From Rugalucina vietnamica (lineage: Eukaryota > Mollusca > Bivalvia > Lucinida > Lucinidae), in the NCBI GenBank assembly GCA_964017185.1, contig OZ024869.1:62386931-62450930 (forward strand): a stretch of DNA of 64,000 bases. The letters are read 5' to 3'. Positions 1-12,500 of this stretch are shown piece by piece. The notes beneath the pieces are model-generated. The model saw only the letters and a list, made by a program, of their open reading frames with translations, was not told the DNA's origin and searched no databases. The position numbers and the translations under genes are program-made. Numbering within the stretch: the first letter of the stretch is position 1; each line of letters starts with the position of its first letter.

Positions 1-93
1 GGGTTCAGTTTCAGGTTAGCTGCTTTAAGTCTTTCAAGAATTATCTTGAGGTTTGCCAAATGCTCCTCAAATGTTTTTGAGAAAACAATGATA

Positions 94-1464
94 TCATCGA
101 GGTAAAGCAGCAAAAACGCTTGGTGAATTTATAAGACCGAATGGAAGGACGCGCCATTGCCATAAACCACTACCAGGTATGGAGAAAGCAGTTTCAGGTC
201 TGTCTTCCTCAGCAATACTCATTTGATGGAAACCACTTTTCAAGTCCAATGTTGAAAACCACGTGGATCCACCAAGTGCATCAAGAGTGTCATCAATTCT
301 AGGTAATGGATGACTATCTGGTATAGTTACCTGATTGAGCTTTCGGTAGTCTATACAAAATCTCGTAGTGCCATCGCGCTTGGGCACTAAAACGGCAGGT
401 GCACTCCAGGCAGAATGAGAGGTCTCAATCAGCCCTTTTTCGGCCATTGCTTTTATTTCATTTTCGGCGAATTCTCTCTTTGCAATGGGTATTCTGTACG
501 GCCTAAGTTTGATAGGTTTACAGTCGGGCAGGGTTTTGATGGTATGCTCTACGAGATTAGTACACCCGAGGTCATGTGATGATTTTGAGAATTGGTCCTT
601 ATACTCATACAACAACGACCGTAAACGCTCAGTTTGGGACTCATCTAAGTTTGACGAACTTGCCTGAAGAAGCTGTTCCACATGGGCGTAAGCGTCTTCA
701 GACTCACATGTGTCAGTACTGAGTACATTGACTGTCTCCTGCTCTTCTATATCAACTTGCTCATATAGCGCTGCAACAGTGTTTTTGTACAGTGTCAGTG
801 GCTCGTTATTGAGATTCATAATGCGTAGTGGAACTACACCAAATTCAGGACATACCAAAGCTTTAGCTATCAACAGTCCATTGCGCTCAACAAAACCCTC
901 GGTGGCCTCCAACACGCCAATGCTATTGCAGTCAACCCTATCCAAGGGACGGCCTTGGACAATTATTTCACATTCTGGTGGTACCTCAACGGTTTCAGCT
1001 ATTGCTATTCTGCTACTGGTCGGTACAGCATCGACACTACTGCGATAACAAGCAAGCTTTTCGCCATTCAATAAAAGATGGTTTTTACTTAGAAACATGT
1101 CACATCTGTGTTTTGTCAGAAAGTCCATACCAAGAATGCCGTCATTCTTTATATCAGCGAACAGAAAGTCGTGTAACAATTTCTGACTGCCTAAAGTTAC
1201 TTCAGCCTCAGCTTTTCCCAGAAATGGCGAACTTTCACCTGTAGCAGTAACTAAATGCAAATTGACTGGCGTCAAGCATGGACGTGTTTCATAAGGCCAC
1301 CTTTCTAGCAAGGCTTTGCTGAGTATCGTACAACATGATCCAGTGTCAACAAGAAAAGCAAGAGACTTGTCATTGATATAACCAGCTACAAAATAACCAT
1401 CCTCCATACTCTTTAACGGTGTTTCGGCGGGCCGAATTAATGGCGTCGGTTTGCGGCCCCCCAA
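94..1464 (-). pseudogene. gypsy pol region: protease and reverse transcriptase (fossil)
   Basis: The N-terminal part carries a retropepsin signature (FLVDTGSCCTIL, about residue 37) and the C-terminal part the start of a Ty3/gypsy reverse transcriptase (DYRKLNQVT, TLDLKSGFHQ, VLPFGLINSP). In a live element these would mature Gag-Pol and copy the RNA. It follows the gag region directly, the usual Ty3/gypsy order. Treated as part of a relic. Confidence 0.85.
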
Positions 1465-2824
1465 ACCGACTGATTCCAGTTTCCCTGGTTGTTTTGATAC
1501 GGTGTTGAACCATTTCTCTGGTTATAATTGGCATTCTGCTTTTCAGAATTTTGTCTACCTCTTGGGATAAAAGCATCAGCATCAGCACGAAAATTTTGTG
1601 AGTGCCCATTAGTGTAAGCATTCCTCTGAAAATTGTTTCTGTTTTTACTTGCGGATCGCGCCTGAAAGCGATTTGAGGTAGGATGATTATTTTGGCGCTG
1701 TCTGCTCATTCTATCATTTTTGACAGAGTTTGGATTATTTTGGAATCTTCCATTAGCAAACTTTCTTTGGCCTTCATTTTGACGATTATGCATTTTCAGA
1801 TCTTTTACCTGATCAGATAGCACACTTATTGAATTCTGGAGGGACTTCAACGAACTGCTAGATTCTCGCGAGTTCTCGTTATTGGTTTGCATTCTATCAG
1901 TGTCTATCTGACCCACAATGCGCGAACGCTGTTTGTCAGCGATTTTATGTGATTCTAAACGCAAGGCGGTTCTTTCTGCATCACCCACAGTTTTTGGTCC
2001 TAATTCTCTAACACGCAAACGGAGATCAGAATCTGTTAATGCGTCAATGAAGTTATCAATTGCTAACGTCTCGATAACATCTTTGTTTACTCCAGGATAT
2101 GCCTGACGAACTAGCTTCTTAATGGATTGGGCCAATTCAGGAATGGACTCGCCCTTATGTCGTGTTCGGGACTTCAGCTGGGTTCGGTATATTTCAGACC
2201 TATTCACTGAACCAAATCTATTAGCCAGCTTTTCAACTAATGTATCATAATCACGCCTTCCCTCATGATCTAACTCACTCAGAAGGGAGCGTACATCGTC
2301 TGTAAGACAGCTTGCTAAGTAAAGAGACTTCTCTCTATACTGCCAACCATTGATTTCTAAGTTATTTCAAACTGGGAGAGGAAATCATCGAAGTCAGTTG
2401 TACCATTATAATTCTGGGGTCTCATTTTAACCAAAGTGTGGTCTCCCTTAGGTTTTGTACTACGTTCTATAACAGATTCACCAGATTCCGGATTGTGTCT
2501 ACTGGTTGGATTAGCAGTGGAATTGGCATTGGCATTCTGTGTTGATGGTACAAGGTCGGCTAGCAGATGGTCAAATTTAGAATCAACCTCACCGAGTCTC
2601 TTATTCATATGATCAGTAAGACTAGAGATAGTATCCCTAACCATTCTACTCATTTTAGTCATTTCGGTTTCTAGCTTATTTTCGAGCATTGACAACTGCA
2701 ACGAGTTTGCAGAGCTTGGGACTGACTGTACGTCATCTAGCGTCTCATTGTTTAGACTTTGTTGCGAGGTGTTAGGTTCATTTATATCAGCAATGGGGTC
2801 ATTTGGGTTATTTTCATTCGCCAT
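1437..2824 (-). pseudogene. gypsy gag region (fossil)
   Basis: This lies between the primer site and the protease. It encodes an acidic N-terminal part, then a capsid-like segment (around IPELAQSIKKLVRQAYPG), then a long basic Asn/Gln/Arg-rich tail as expected for a nucleic-acid-binding Gag C-terminus. The assignment rests on position, composition and the capsid-like helix rather than a diagnostic motif. Treated as a relic. Confidence 0.7.
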
Positions 2825-3020
2825 TTTGAAAGTTGATTGCTGATTTTTTTTTTTATTCAGTATGTCAGTTCACTTCCAAAGTAGCAACGATCAAACACCA
2901 GGATTTAATGTATCTTGCACAAGTCAGCGTTAGCTGCTCTGACTATGCACAACAAACAGCGGGATATTCTACACCAAAATATCCAATGATACAAACGTCT
3001 TTTAGATATTGGTTATCCTG

Positions 3021-3034
3021 CACTTCTGACACCA
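3021..3034 (-). other. primer-binding site of the gypsy relic
   Basis: On the minus strand TGGTGTCAGAAGTG follows the LTR after a few bases. TGGTGTCAGAAG is the standard start of a retroelement primer site complementary to a tRNA 3' end; its spacing fixes the inner LTR edge. Confidence 0.6.
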
Positions 3035-3037
3035 AAT

Positions 3038-3173
3038 TGCAACGGGACCACCTGGTCGAGTGGATACTCTCTTTATATTGTCAGGATAGATGACCAGTCA
3101 CAATGAATTCACTAGGAATTTTATGTGGATCCGACCTGGGCTGATAGCTATGCTACTTGGGAGTGAAATGACA
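3038..3173 (-). repeat. 5' LTR of the gypsy relic
   Basis: The inner edge (ending GTTGCA on the minus strand) is set by the primer site. The outer edge at 3173 is a guess from a TGTCATTTCACTCC start giving TG...CA ends; no second LTR is available to confirm it. A TATAAAG box lies at 3071-3077 on the minus strand. Confidence 0.4.
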
Positions 3174-3229
3174 CTTGAGCCATTGTTTCAATTTTCTAAA
3201 TCTATTTTGTTTTCCCTTAACAATGAGAT

Positions 3230-3560
3230 GTCTGCAGCAATTTAAACATACACAATTTATTTATATAAGAATACAGTTTCAATGGATACACCTTTTTACT
3301 ACCAATGCAGTTGTACTAATACATATTTATCAAAGAGACAACTATATGCAGTTGCAGCTATACATAATGGAGTTAACTTAGTGCAGTTAAAAGTATAATT
3401 AAATTCAGTGCATTACTATTGCTGGTAAGATACTGTAGATACAGTTGTACTTAATAGTTGCAGTTACAGTTATACTAGATAAATGCAGTTGCAGTTATGC
3501 TAAGTCAATGCAGTTGCAGTAAAAGATAGACAGTTACACTATTGCTATTCCCTAACATTT
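3230..3560. repeat. degenerate short repeat of TGCAGTTGCAGTTA type
   Basis: The words TGCAGTT, TGCAGTTGCAGT and GTTATACTA recur about ten times at irregular spacing, apparently a decayed short tandem repeat. No coding potential seen. Confidence 0.5.
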
Positions 3561-3993
3561 AAATACAAATGTAAGTACAATACATGAAGTTGTATAACTC
3601 AGCTCCTAACCTTAAAAGTATGCATTAAATCCTAATATTTGCAGTTATACAACTCAGCACCTTAGATAAATAATCCCCTAAAGTATCAAAGTATTGCATT
3701 CATTAACATAGTATCAAATACTGAAGACTAAATCTTATATTAAGGGTGTCGCCTAGCTTGGCGGAATTTCGCCGAGATGGGCGAAACTGCACCGAAATGG
3801 GCGAAACGTCACGCAAATAGAAGCAAGACACACAACAGCTTTAATTCATTGCTGGCAAGACAGAACACAGACTCAGGTTGTCCAATGAACTCGGGACTAA
3901 TGCATAAGTAGCACAAATTCAGGTTAAAGTGTGTCTTCGCCTAAATGGGTTGATTTCACCGAGCTTGGTTGATTTCACCGAGCTTGGCGGACT

Positions 3994-4757
3994 CCCAGGG
4001 GGGGGGGTACTCTCATTTTTTGTGGATACATAGGCGAGGCCCCAGCTTCTACCCCCAAACCCAAAAAATTACTGAGATTTGCTGACCACCCCAAAAAAAT
4101 ACCAGTCCTATCAGGCATACCCAAAAAATACTTGAACTTTTAACTTACCCCAAAAAATTACGTATTCATCTTTTTTATGCCTATTGATGAAATTTTATCA
4201 TATCCATATGATCTAAGCTGTTGGTGGGACGTTAAATCCCAAATCAACCAACCAACAGAACACGTCACAATACAGTTAGTATATATGTAGGAACTAGGAA
4301 GTAAATACCAAGTTGGATAAAATTTAAAGATTTAATTTATTCTCAAAGTGTAAGTCTTATGATGGTTTTGATTCCATTTGATTTGCAATCCAAACAACAT
4401 CATCATGATCAAGCTTCCAAAATTTCACCGAGACCAGTCATAAGGCATATGGTCGCAAACAAAATTGAATCTTTAGGGCTTGTAAGACATAAGTGTAAGC
4501 CACTCTTATCTTTATAGAAATAAAGAGATTTCCCAAGAAATGTGCAAAACCCCAAAAATTACTTAGAATTATAGATGACCCCAAAAAAATAATTCAGAAA
4601 AGGCATGACCCCAAAAAAATATCCATAAAAACCTCACTACCCTAAAAAATAACTAGTTTTTCTGAAAACCCAAAAAAATACGGAAATTCAAAATTTTGAC
4701 CCCAAAAAGGTCAGCCTCGCTTATGTATACAGAAATTTTCAGAGTACCCCCCCTGGG
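3994..4757. mobile_element. hAT-like non-autonomous MITE, 764 bp
   Basis: The ends are inverted copies: CCCAGGGGGGGG then TACTCT at the left, AGAGTA then CCCCCCCTGGG at the right, with pairing on through GTATACATAAGCGAGGC-like sequence (about 45 bp). It is flanked by a perfect 8-bp duplication GGCGGACT (3986-3993 and 4758-4765), the length made by hAT transposases. The interior is A-rich with repeated CCCCAAAAAA words and has no ORF. Confidence 0.8.
4220..4256 (+). repeat. SINE 3' tail fragment
   Basis: GGGACGTTAAATCCC then AAATCAACCAACCAAC matches the tail of the tRNA-derived SINE at 59129-59293 (there on the minus strand). No tRNA head is attached. It lies inside the MITE. Confidence 0.45.
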
Positions 4758-5110
4758 GGCGGACTTCACCGAGATGGGTAAAGAAAATAGTTCCTTAGAA
4801 ATTTAAGTTAAACAATTCAACTTGACATGAATACTAGGTAGTAAATATTCATAGGTGTTAATTATATTATGTAATGATCAAAACCAGTGCCAACTTCGCC
4901 GAGATGGATTAGAAAAGTAGAAGAAATATTTCCACCAAAATGGGCGCAACTTTCCGCCAAAGTCGGTGGAGAGATGTAAACAAAATATTACGAGACCTGT
5001 GCTGGACCGTTTTCTGTATTTCTTTTGTTTGGCATGCCAAAGGGGTGAAATTTAGGTGTTAGTATATTTCCACCGAGATTTAGAATGTTTCCACCGAGAT
5101 TGGTGATCAG

Positions 5111-6245
5111 CTAGGGAGCTATTGAAAGCTACAGCAAGGTTGCCAACAACTCAGCAACAGAGATTCTGGCTGCGCGATTCGGTTTATATACCCATAGATG
5201 TTTCCAGGGAATTGATGCGCTCGCCATTGGGGAGTGTATGGGGATGGACACCAGCGTTCTGAAAATTTGGCTCGCGCTTAGCAACAGTAGCTGCCGTTTC
5301 GGATTGCTACGGCTCGATAGGTTTAGTTAATGTACAAAGTTCTGAAGCGCGAATGACAGCTCAGAAGTCAAAATTGGATGTAAATATATGTAAAATACAG
5401 CTACAGAACGGGAATAAATGCATTATAGATGGTATGTTTCAGTTATTTAGGGTTTGATTCGTGTAATGTAGCCGTGAAATTACAATGTTATCGCATATTT
5501 CCTTTGGAAAAGCGATGCGAAGTTGGCACATTGTCGATTCGGACATGGTTCGTTTCAGGCCCCAATCAAATTATTTACATTGACAAAACGAACAATTGGA
5601 GGCCCAAACTAATTCAAATATGTGGTGTATCCATGTAAAATAACAGTGAATAGCCAGACGCCGTTACAATAGCTCATGTGATAGGTAAAAGAGTGTATAT
5701 TCAGATGATATAAGTTTGATAAAACAGACATCTGAACTTTTATAAAGAAAGTCTACGAACTTAAATCCCAACCCACGTAAGATGATTTTCAAATATCAGT
5801 AAATGTAAAGTATTTGCTTTATCTCTAGTTTGAGATAAATTCAATCCAGTGGCAGCCAAGATATACTGGTAACCATTTTTGTTGGTACATGTATGCCCAA
5901 TTTTATGAATTCCTTGACCTTTGGCCTCATGTTTCTTAGACATTCTATCAAGTTATAATTTGTAGAAAGGCTTGGTATCATTTTCTTATCCACTTGCATT
6001 TGTTTCCATTCATATTTCAATACAGTGTGAAAAAGAAAAGAAGACCGTATACTTAAATGTATCATTTTACCGCACATTTGCACTTACTTGACCATTGTCC
6101 TCGCGGTGACCTCCAAGGTGTGAGTAATTTCTCTCTAAAATGCTTAGAGATTCAATGTTGACTATTGCCATTGTATGTTTATGTAACAGAAATCTTCTAG
6201 CTTTGGATTTTGCATGAAAATAATACCATTTCTTTGTCAAAAGTG
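5111..6245. other. no gene recognised
   Basis: Open frames here (for example 5429-5638) are short with no recognisable domain. A GC-richer patch near 5150-5350 could be regulatory, but nothing in the sequence proves it. Confidence 0.3.
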
Positions 6246-6815
6246 AAACAAGGGGACCAATGGCCCTGTAAATGCTCACCTGAGAACTGGGATATGCAAC
6301 CTAAGCTGACCTTGCCGTAAAATAGGTGAAGGCCATCCCAGGGTCATGATTTATATAAACTTTGTAGAGCTGTATTCATTGATGCTTCTGGTCAAGTTTC
6401 AAAATCATAGGTCTACCGGGTCTGAAGGAGAAGATTTATAATGGTTTTTACTATTTATAGCCATGGCAGCCATCTTGGTTATGTGACCTGGACCATTTAT
6501 AGCAACTTTCACTCCCCTTTCCTAACGATGCTCCACTTAATGTTTGGCTTTGATTGGGCTAGCGGTTTCAGAGAAGATGACGTTTGAATATTATGGTCAT
6601 ATACTCGTACATGTATATAGCCCCGGAACAGGGGCAGACAACCCCCTGAGGACAATGTTTTTATAACTATAAATCTTCTGTCCATTTGCATACTCCCAGC
6701 AAGTTTCCCCCCACTTAATAACATTTTACTAAATTTCCCCATTCAAATACATAGGCAACCTATGTTGACCTTGCCGTACAATAGATCAAGTTCATCCCAA
6801 GATCATGATTTATAT

Positions 6816-7850
6816 ACTCATCAAAAGAAGTTTTGCACCAGTTAATATTTTTCTCATTTTAAAATAATGTCTAGTATAGATATTTTTCAAATAAACTTTT
6901 AAAACTTAATACCATCTTAAAGTTCTGGATTTCCTGAATAACAACTCAATATTTTTTCTTAAAAAGATTAAATAAAAATGTGCAAAAATGCATGTTTTTG
7001 AAAACACCAAAATTTGGGATGCAGTAAAAAGCCCACATCTTTATTTCTGGGCTTCGAAACCCGAATTCGTTTCACATCCTCATTCGAGATACTGAAAGCA
7101 ATCATTTAAAGCAAAAAACTAAAAATTGAATTTTTTGGACAAAAACACTATTTTTGACCAAAATTAACGATTTTTGAGATTTTGTTTAAATTGTAAGATA
7201 ATGCTTAGTAACTCATCTCTCCAATAAAATGGGTTGTTTTTCTTTCAAACACAGCATGCAGAACCCATTAATGTTTAACTTGAGGTACTGGTTTTCAACT
7301 CATCCAAATTCAGAATTTTTAAAAAGCTGCATATCAAAAAAGAACTCATGCATCATCTTTGTCATGAGATTGCCTTTAACAGAAAGAACACAGGCGGCAG
7401 GTTTTGGTGTCAAAACATCTAATAGTGATCCAATATTGAAATGAATTTCGATTTTTATCATTTTTTCCAATATTTATAATTTTTTCTCAAAAATTGCGAT
7501 TTTGTCAAAAATGATTTTTTACTAAAATTTTGAGATTTTTAAAATTATTTTTAGGCTTAATCATTAGCTTTGGAGCTCGTGTGTGTAAATTTGAAAATAA
7601 AAATGTGTTCTTAATGCTGTGGCATTTTTTGTGGAATTTTTTCGATTTTCCAATTTTCAGCATTACAGAAAAATGGGAATTTTCAATTTTTCCTAAAATC
7701 GTTTCCGCAACGATTTTTGGTCTTATCACACCCATTATCAAACTCTTTCAGACTGTGCAAATTCAAAAAGCTAGATTATAAATTTGTTAGTTAAAATGTC
7801 ACTTAAAAATATGAAAAAATCTAAATGGTGCAAAACTTCTTTTGATGAGT
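6816..7850. mobile_element. TIR DNA transposon, non-autonomous, 1035 bp
   Basis: A 25-bp inverted terminal repeat, starting ACTCATCAAAAGAAGTTTTG and ending in its complement, flanks very AT-rich DNA without a real gene. Comparison with uninterrupted copies of the host repeat (GATTTATATAAAC) shows that ATAT at 6812-6815 was duplicated at 7851-7854. A 4-bp duplication would fit Sola-type or similar elements; the superfamily is not settled. Confidence 0.75.
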
Positions 7851-8819
7851 ATATAACCTTAGTAGAGCTTCATGCCAAGTTTCAAAATCATAAGCCTTCT
7901 GGTTCTGGAGCAGAAGATTTTTAAAGGTTTTTGCTATTTAGAGCCATGACAGCCATCTTGGTCATGTGACCCTGATCATTTATATAAACTTTCGTTCTCC
8001 CTTCCTAAGAATGATCCACATGAAGTTTGGCTTTGATTGGCCAAGCGGTTTCAGAGAAGAATATAATGGTAATATATATGTATGTTGCCCCGGGGTGGGG
8101 GCAGACCTGCCCCTGGGGTCCATTTTTTCAAAATCATAAATCTACAGTCCACTTGCCCATTTCCATAAAGTGTTTCCCTTCAAATGACATTTTGACAATT
8201 TTACCCATTCAAATGCATGGGGGACCTATGTTGACCTTGCCTTAAAACAGGTCAAGGTCATCCCAGGGTCATGATTTATATAAACTTTATATAGCTCCTC
8301 CACCTGATGCTTCCTGCCAAGTTTCAAAATCATAGGCCTTCTGGTTCTGGAGAAGATTTTAAAGGTTTTTGCTATTTATAGCCATGGCGGCCATCTTGGT
8401 CATGTGACCTTAATCATTTATATAAATCCCAAGGATACTACATATAAAATATGGCTTTGATTGATCAAGCAGTTACTGAAAATTAAGTTTAACATTTAAT
8501 TTGTAACTGACCTTTGGCCAAGGTAAAGAAATGACCTTGACCTTAAATACTCACAACACTTCATTGGCTCAACATGTTGTCTGTATCTACCATCTTTCAG
8601 GTCATAGGCTTCAAAACTTCCTGAAAAATTCAAAATTTTTACTTTTTTTCCATTGAAAAGTCTATGTAACCAAATTGACCTTGCCATAAAATAGGTCAAG
8701 GTAAACCCAAGGTCATGATTTATATAAACTATGTTGGGCCAGAGCCCCTGATGCTACATAACAAGTTTCGTTGAAATTGGTCCACCGGTTTCAGAGAAGA
8801 AGATTTTTTTATGTTTTTT

Positions 8820-9068
8820 AATGTAAATGAAGTTTCTTAAATTGCATGGCGTTTCGTTTCTGCGCCACATCAACGGAAACAACGCCAAGCTTGGAAACTC
8901 TTGATTTTAGATGTTCTTTCAAGGGAACACTCGATTAACATAAATGTAATTGTACATGTAATATTATGACCTGATCCGAAAAAATGCGAACGTTCGAACC
9001 ATCCGGATGTTTGTTTCCGAACGTCCGAACCCTAAATCTGACACCAAATGACATCCCTACTTTTTTTT
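8820..9068. mobile_element. insertion in the hairpin element, possibly truncated hAT
   Basis: The host repeat should read ...GTTTTTTACCATATATGGGC but is interrupted by ~250 bp. The right end, read on the minus strand, begins GTAGGGATGTCATTTGG, an hAT-type start, followed by self-complementary TTCGGACGTTCGGAA words. No matching left terminus is visible. Confidence 0.4.
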
Positions 9069-9597
9069 ACCATATATGGGCATGGCGGCCATCTTGGTCA
9101 TGTGACCTGGACCATTTATATAAACTTTCGTTCCCCCTTCCTAAGGATGCTCCACATGAAGTTTGGCTTTGATTGGCCCAGCGGTTTCAGAGGAGAAGAT
9201 CTTTGAAAATGTGAATGGTCGACGGACGCCGGACGGACGGCGGAGCATGGCCATCCTATAAGCTCACCTTGTCAGCCTTTGGCTCAGGTGAGCTAAAAAT
9301 ACATTTTTTCCAAAATTCCGTACCTAATGAAAAGTGCGTTTTAGGGGCCATAAGCTACCGATCTGTGATTGCTATCATAATGATTTTAACCTACACATGC
9401 TAGACTAATAGAAAATTAGTATTAGATTTAGTCCCCTTGACTGGTAACAAAAAAATTGTCTGGCTCATGGATTATATGGACGACAGACCGGCCAAGGTCA
9501 AGAGATGACCTTGACCTGAATTAATCACATACCTTCATCTACTCCATTAAATGTTTGCATCTACCACTTTTCAGGTCTCAGGCTGCAGTAGTTTTCA

Positions 9598-12500
9598 AAC
9601 AAGAGGACCATTGGTCCTGTAGCTCACCTGAGAGATTAACAGTGTGGGCCTTGTAATTTCAGAGATTTTTTATTTTTTATTCAATTAAAACATATATGTT
9701 GCCATGGCAACCAGAGTTCCAGTCTGATCTGCCCAAAAACAATATACAACCTTTCCTACTACCCAGTGACACTGTGTGTGTAATTTGATCAAGATCTGCC
9801 TACTGGTTCTGGAGATATTGGTGTTTTAATGTTTTCCCATAGTAAGTCTATGTAGATTATCGACCCCCGGGGCGTGACGGAGACGAAGAGTTTTTTAGCT
9901 CACCTGAGCCGAAGGCTCATGGGGAGCTTATAGTATGGTAGTCGAGCCGGCGTCCATCCGTGCATCCGTGCGTCCGTTCACATTTTGAAAGATCTTCTCT
10001 GAAACCGCTTGGCCGATCAAAGCCAAATTTTATGTGGAGCATCCATGGGTAGGGGGAACGAAAGTTTGTGTTTTTTATCTGGATCGGATAAGAACTCTGG
10101 TTGTTATAGCAACTTGAAGTTTCCATTGACTTGTATGGAGAAAAGTGGAAATTGGCATTTTCCGTTGTCAGGCTGGGGATATTTGAATTTTGTTTTTATA
10201 TAAATGTTTATTGAGTAGTCCTTCACGTTTAAGGAAACTTTTGTAAAAATTACTTTATTTGTTTGGTTGCTATAGCAACATAAAGCGTAAATTTTCGAAA
10301 AAAATATTCAAAAATCTTCTTCTCAGAAGCCGTATGGGGGATGAAGCTGAAATTTAGCATACATGCTTATGACATTAGCCTGTACAAAGTTTGTGTTTTT
10401 TACTGTCTTTGTCAAACTACTTTGGTTGCTATGGTAACTTGAAGTTTCCATTGACTTATAAGGCAAAAAGTGGAAATTTGCAATTTCTGCCGTTTCATTG
10501 AGGATATTGAAATTTTGTTTTTACATAAATGTTTATTGAGTAGTCCTTCCCGTTTTAGGCAACGTTTGTCAAAATTGCTTTATTCGTTTGGTTGCTATAG
10601 CAAAGTAAAGGGTAATTTTTCGAAAAAATATTCAAAAATTTTCTTCTCAGAAGCTGTGAGGCGGATGAAGCTGAAACTTTGCACACATGCTTATGATATT
10701 AACCTCTACAAAGTTTGTGTTTTTTATTGTCCTTGTCCCACTACTTTGGTTGCTATGGCAACTTAAAGTTTCCATTGACTTATAAGACGAAAAGCGAAAA
10801 ATTGCAATTTCTGCCATTTCGCTTGAAATATTTGAGTTTTGTTTTTACGTAAATGTTTGTTGACTAGTCCTAGCACCTGTAGGAAGTGGGAACCAATGTA
10901 TATACATGTATAAATAATCCAGGATACACGACCAAGATGGCTGCCATGCGCATATATGGTAAAAACCCTTCAAAAATCTTCTTCTCTGGAACCAGTAAAC
11001 CGATTTCAACAAAACTTGGCATGAAGCATCTATGACTCAAGTACTACAATATATATATAAATCATGACCCTGGGATGACCTTGACCTATTTTATTGCAAG
11101 GTCAATTTTGGAAACATTGGCTTTTACATGGGAAAAAGTGAAAACTATGGATTTTATGAAAACTATTGCAGCCTGAGACCTGAAAAGTGGTAGATGCACA
11201 CAACTAATGGATTAGATAAAGGTATATGATTAATTTAGGTCAAGATCATCTCTTAACTTGGCCGGTCTGTCGTCCATACACACTTTTCAAAGATCTTCTT
11301 CTCTGAAACGGCTTGGCTAATCAAAGCCAAATTTTATATGAAGCATCTGTAGGAAGTTGGAACCAATGTATATATAAAATAATCCAGGATACAGGACCAA
11401 GATGGCCGCCATGCCCATATATGGCAAAACCCTTCAAAAATCTTCTTCTCTGGAACCGGTGGACCAATTTCAATGAAACTTGGCATGAAACATCTATGAC
11501 TCAAGTACTACAATGTATATATAAATCATGGCCCTGCGATGGCATGACCTATATTATGGCAAGGTCAAGTTTGGAAACATTGGCTTTTACATGGGAAAAA
11601 GTGAAACCTATGGATTTTTTGAAAACTATTGCAGCCTAAAACCTGAAAAGTGGTAGATGAAAACAACTAATGGATAAGATGAAGGCATATGATTAATTTG
11701 GGTCAAGGTCATCTCTTGACCTTGGCCGGTCCGTCGTCCATACACACTTTTCAAAGATCTTCTTCTCTGAAACCGCTTGGCCAATCAAAGCTAAATTTTA
11801 ACTATTTTTCTTTAGTCCAGTGACTGTATTTCTTGATCTCTCAGGTGAGCGACCGTTGCCCTTGGGCTACTTGTTAGTTTTTCCCATTGTAAGTCTATGG
11901 AGACTATCGTCCCCAGGAGCGTGGCCAAATTTGATCCCAGGGGCATGGCTGGCAAAACTGTTGTAGAGGACCATTAGCCATTGCCAGATACCAAACATCA
12001 AAGCTGATGGCCTTGTGATTTCAGAGAAGATTTTTGTTTTTTTCCCCATTAAAACATATATGTTGCCATGGCAACCAGAGTTCCAGCCTGATCTGCCCAA
12101 AAACAATATGCAACCTTTTCTACTGCCAAGTGATGCTGTGTGTGTAATTTAATCAAGATCCGCCTACTGGCTTTGAAGATATTGATTTTTGAATGTTATC
12201 CGATAGTAAGTCTATGGAGACTATCAACCCGTGGGGCGTGGCCAACTTTGACCCCAGGGGCATGATTAGCACAATTTATATTGGAGACTTCCAAACATTG
12301 CTACATACAAAATATAGAAGCTCTGGTCCTTGTGGTTTCAGAGAAGTTTTTTTTTAGTTTTGTCCCATTGTAAGCCTATGTAAACTATCGACCTCCAGGG
12401 CGTGGCCAAATTTGACAACAGGGGCATAGCTGGCACAATTTATGTAAAGGACCATTAGCCATTGCCACATACCAAAGATCAAAGCTGTGGGCCTTGTAAT

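Larger units (their letters stand above)
1..3173 (-). mobile_element. Ty3/gypsy LTR retrotransposon relic
   Basis: Reading on the minus strand, an LTR (about 3173 to 3038) is followed by a tRNA primer site, a gag region and a pol region holding an aspartic protease and a reverse transcriptase. The element runs off the left edge, so RNase H, integrase and the second LTR are not visible. Gag-then-protease-then-RT order and the RT motifs place it in Ty3/gypsy. It looks degraded, with roughly one or two breaks in the visible part. With no second LTR its age cannot be estimated. Confidence 0.85.
3740..5110. repeat. scattered TTCGCCGAGATGGGCGAAA-like motif
   Basis: Variants of TT(C/T)(A/G)CCGAGATGGG and its complement occur around 3757-3805, 3940-3990, 4765-4780, 4890-4910, 4920-4975 and 5065-5105. 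The block is interrupted by the MITE at 3994-4757. It looks like an old, decayed short repeat whose units can pair with one another. Confidence 0.45.
6246..9296 (-). mobile_element. AGCTCACC-hairpin element, HINE-like, with insertions
   Basis: The right end is a hairpin, AGCTCACC...GGCTCAGGTGAGCTAA (about 9260-9296), next to a GGAC-rich microsatellite. The left end at 6246 has GGACCAATGGCCC and GCTCACCTGAG. Between them are two or three ~450-bp monomers sharing words such as TAGGTCAAGGTCATCCCAGG and TTTGGCTTTGATTGGCCAAG. Two foreign elements (6816-7850 and about 8820-9068) interrupt it. Small ORFs inside are chance reading frames. Helentron affiliation is inferred from end structure only. Confidence 0.65.

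Noticed and set aside
5150-5640. First exon and promoter of another gene
   Set aside because: Slightly GC-richer with a 69-codon frame, but no homology, no convincing splice donor and no continuation found.
7505-7781. Hydrophobic 78-83 codon frames on both strands
   Set aside because: AT-rich interior of a TIR element; mirror-image frames rich in Phe/Lys are composition artefacts.
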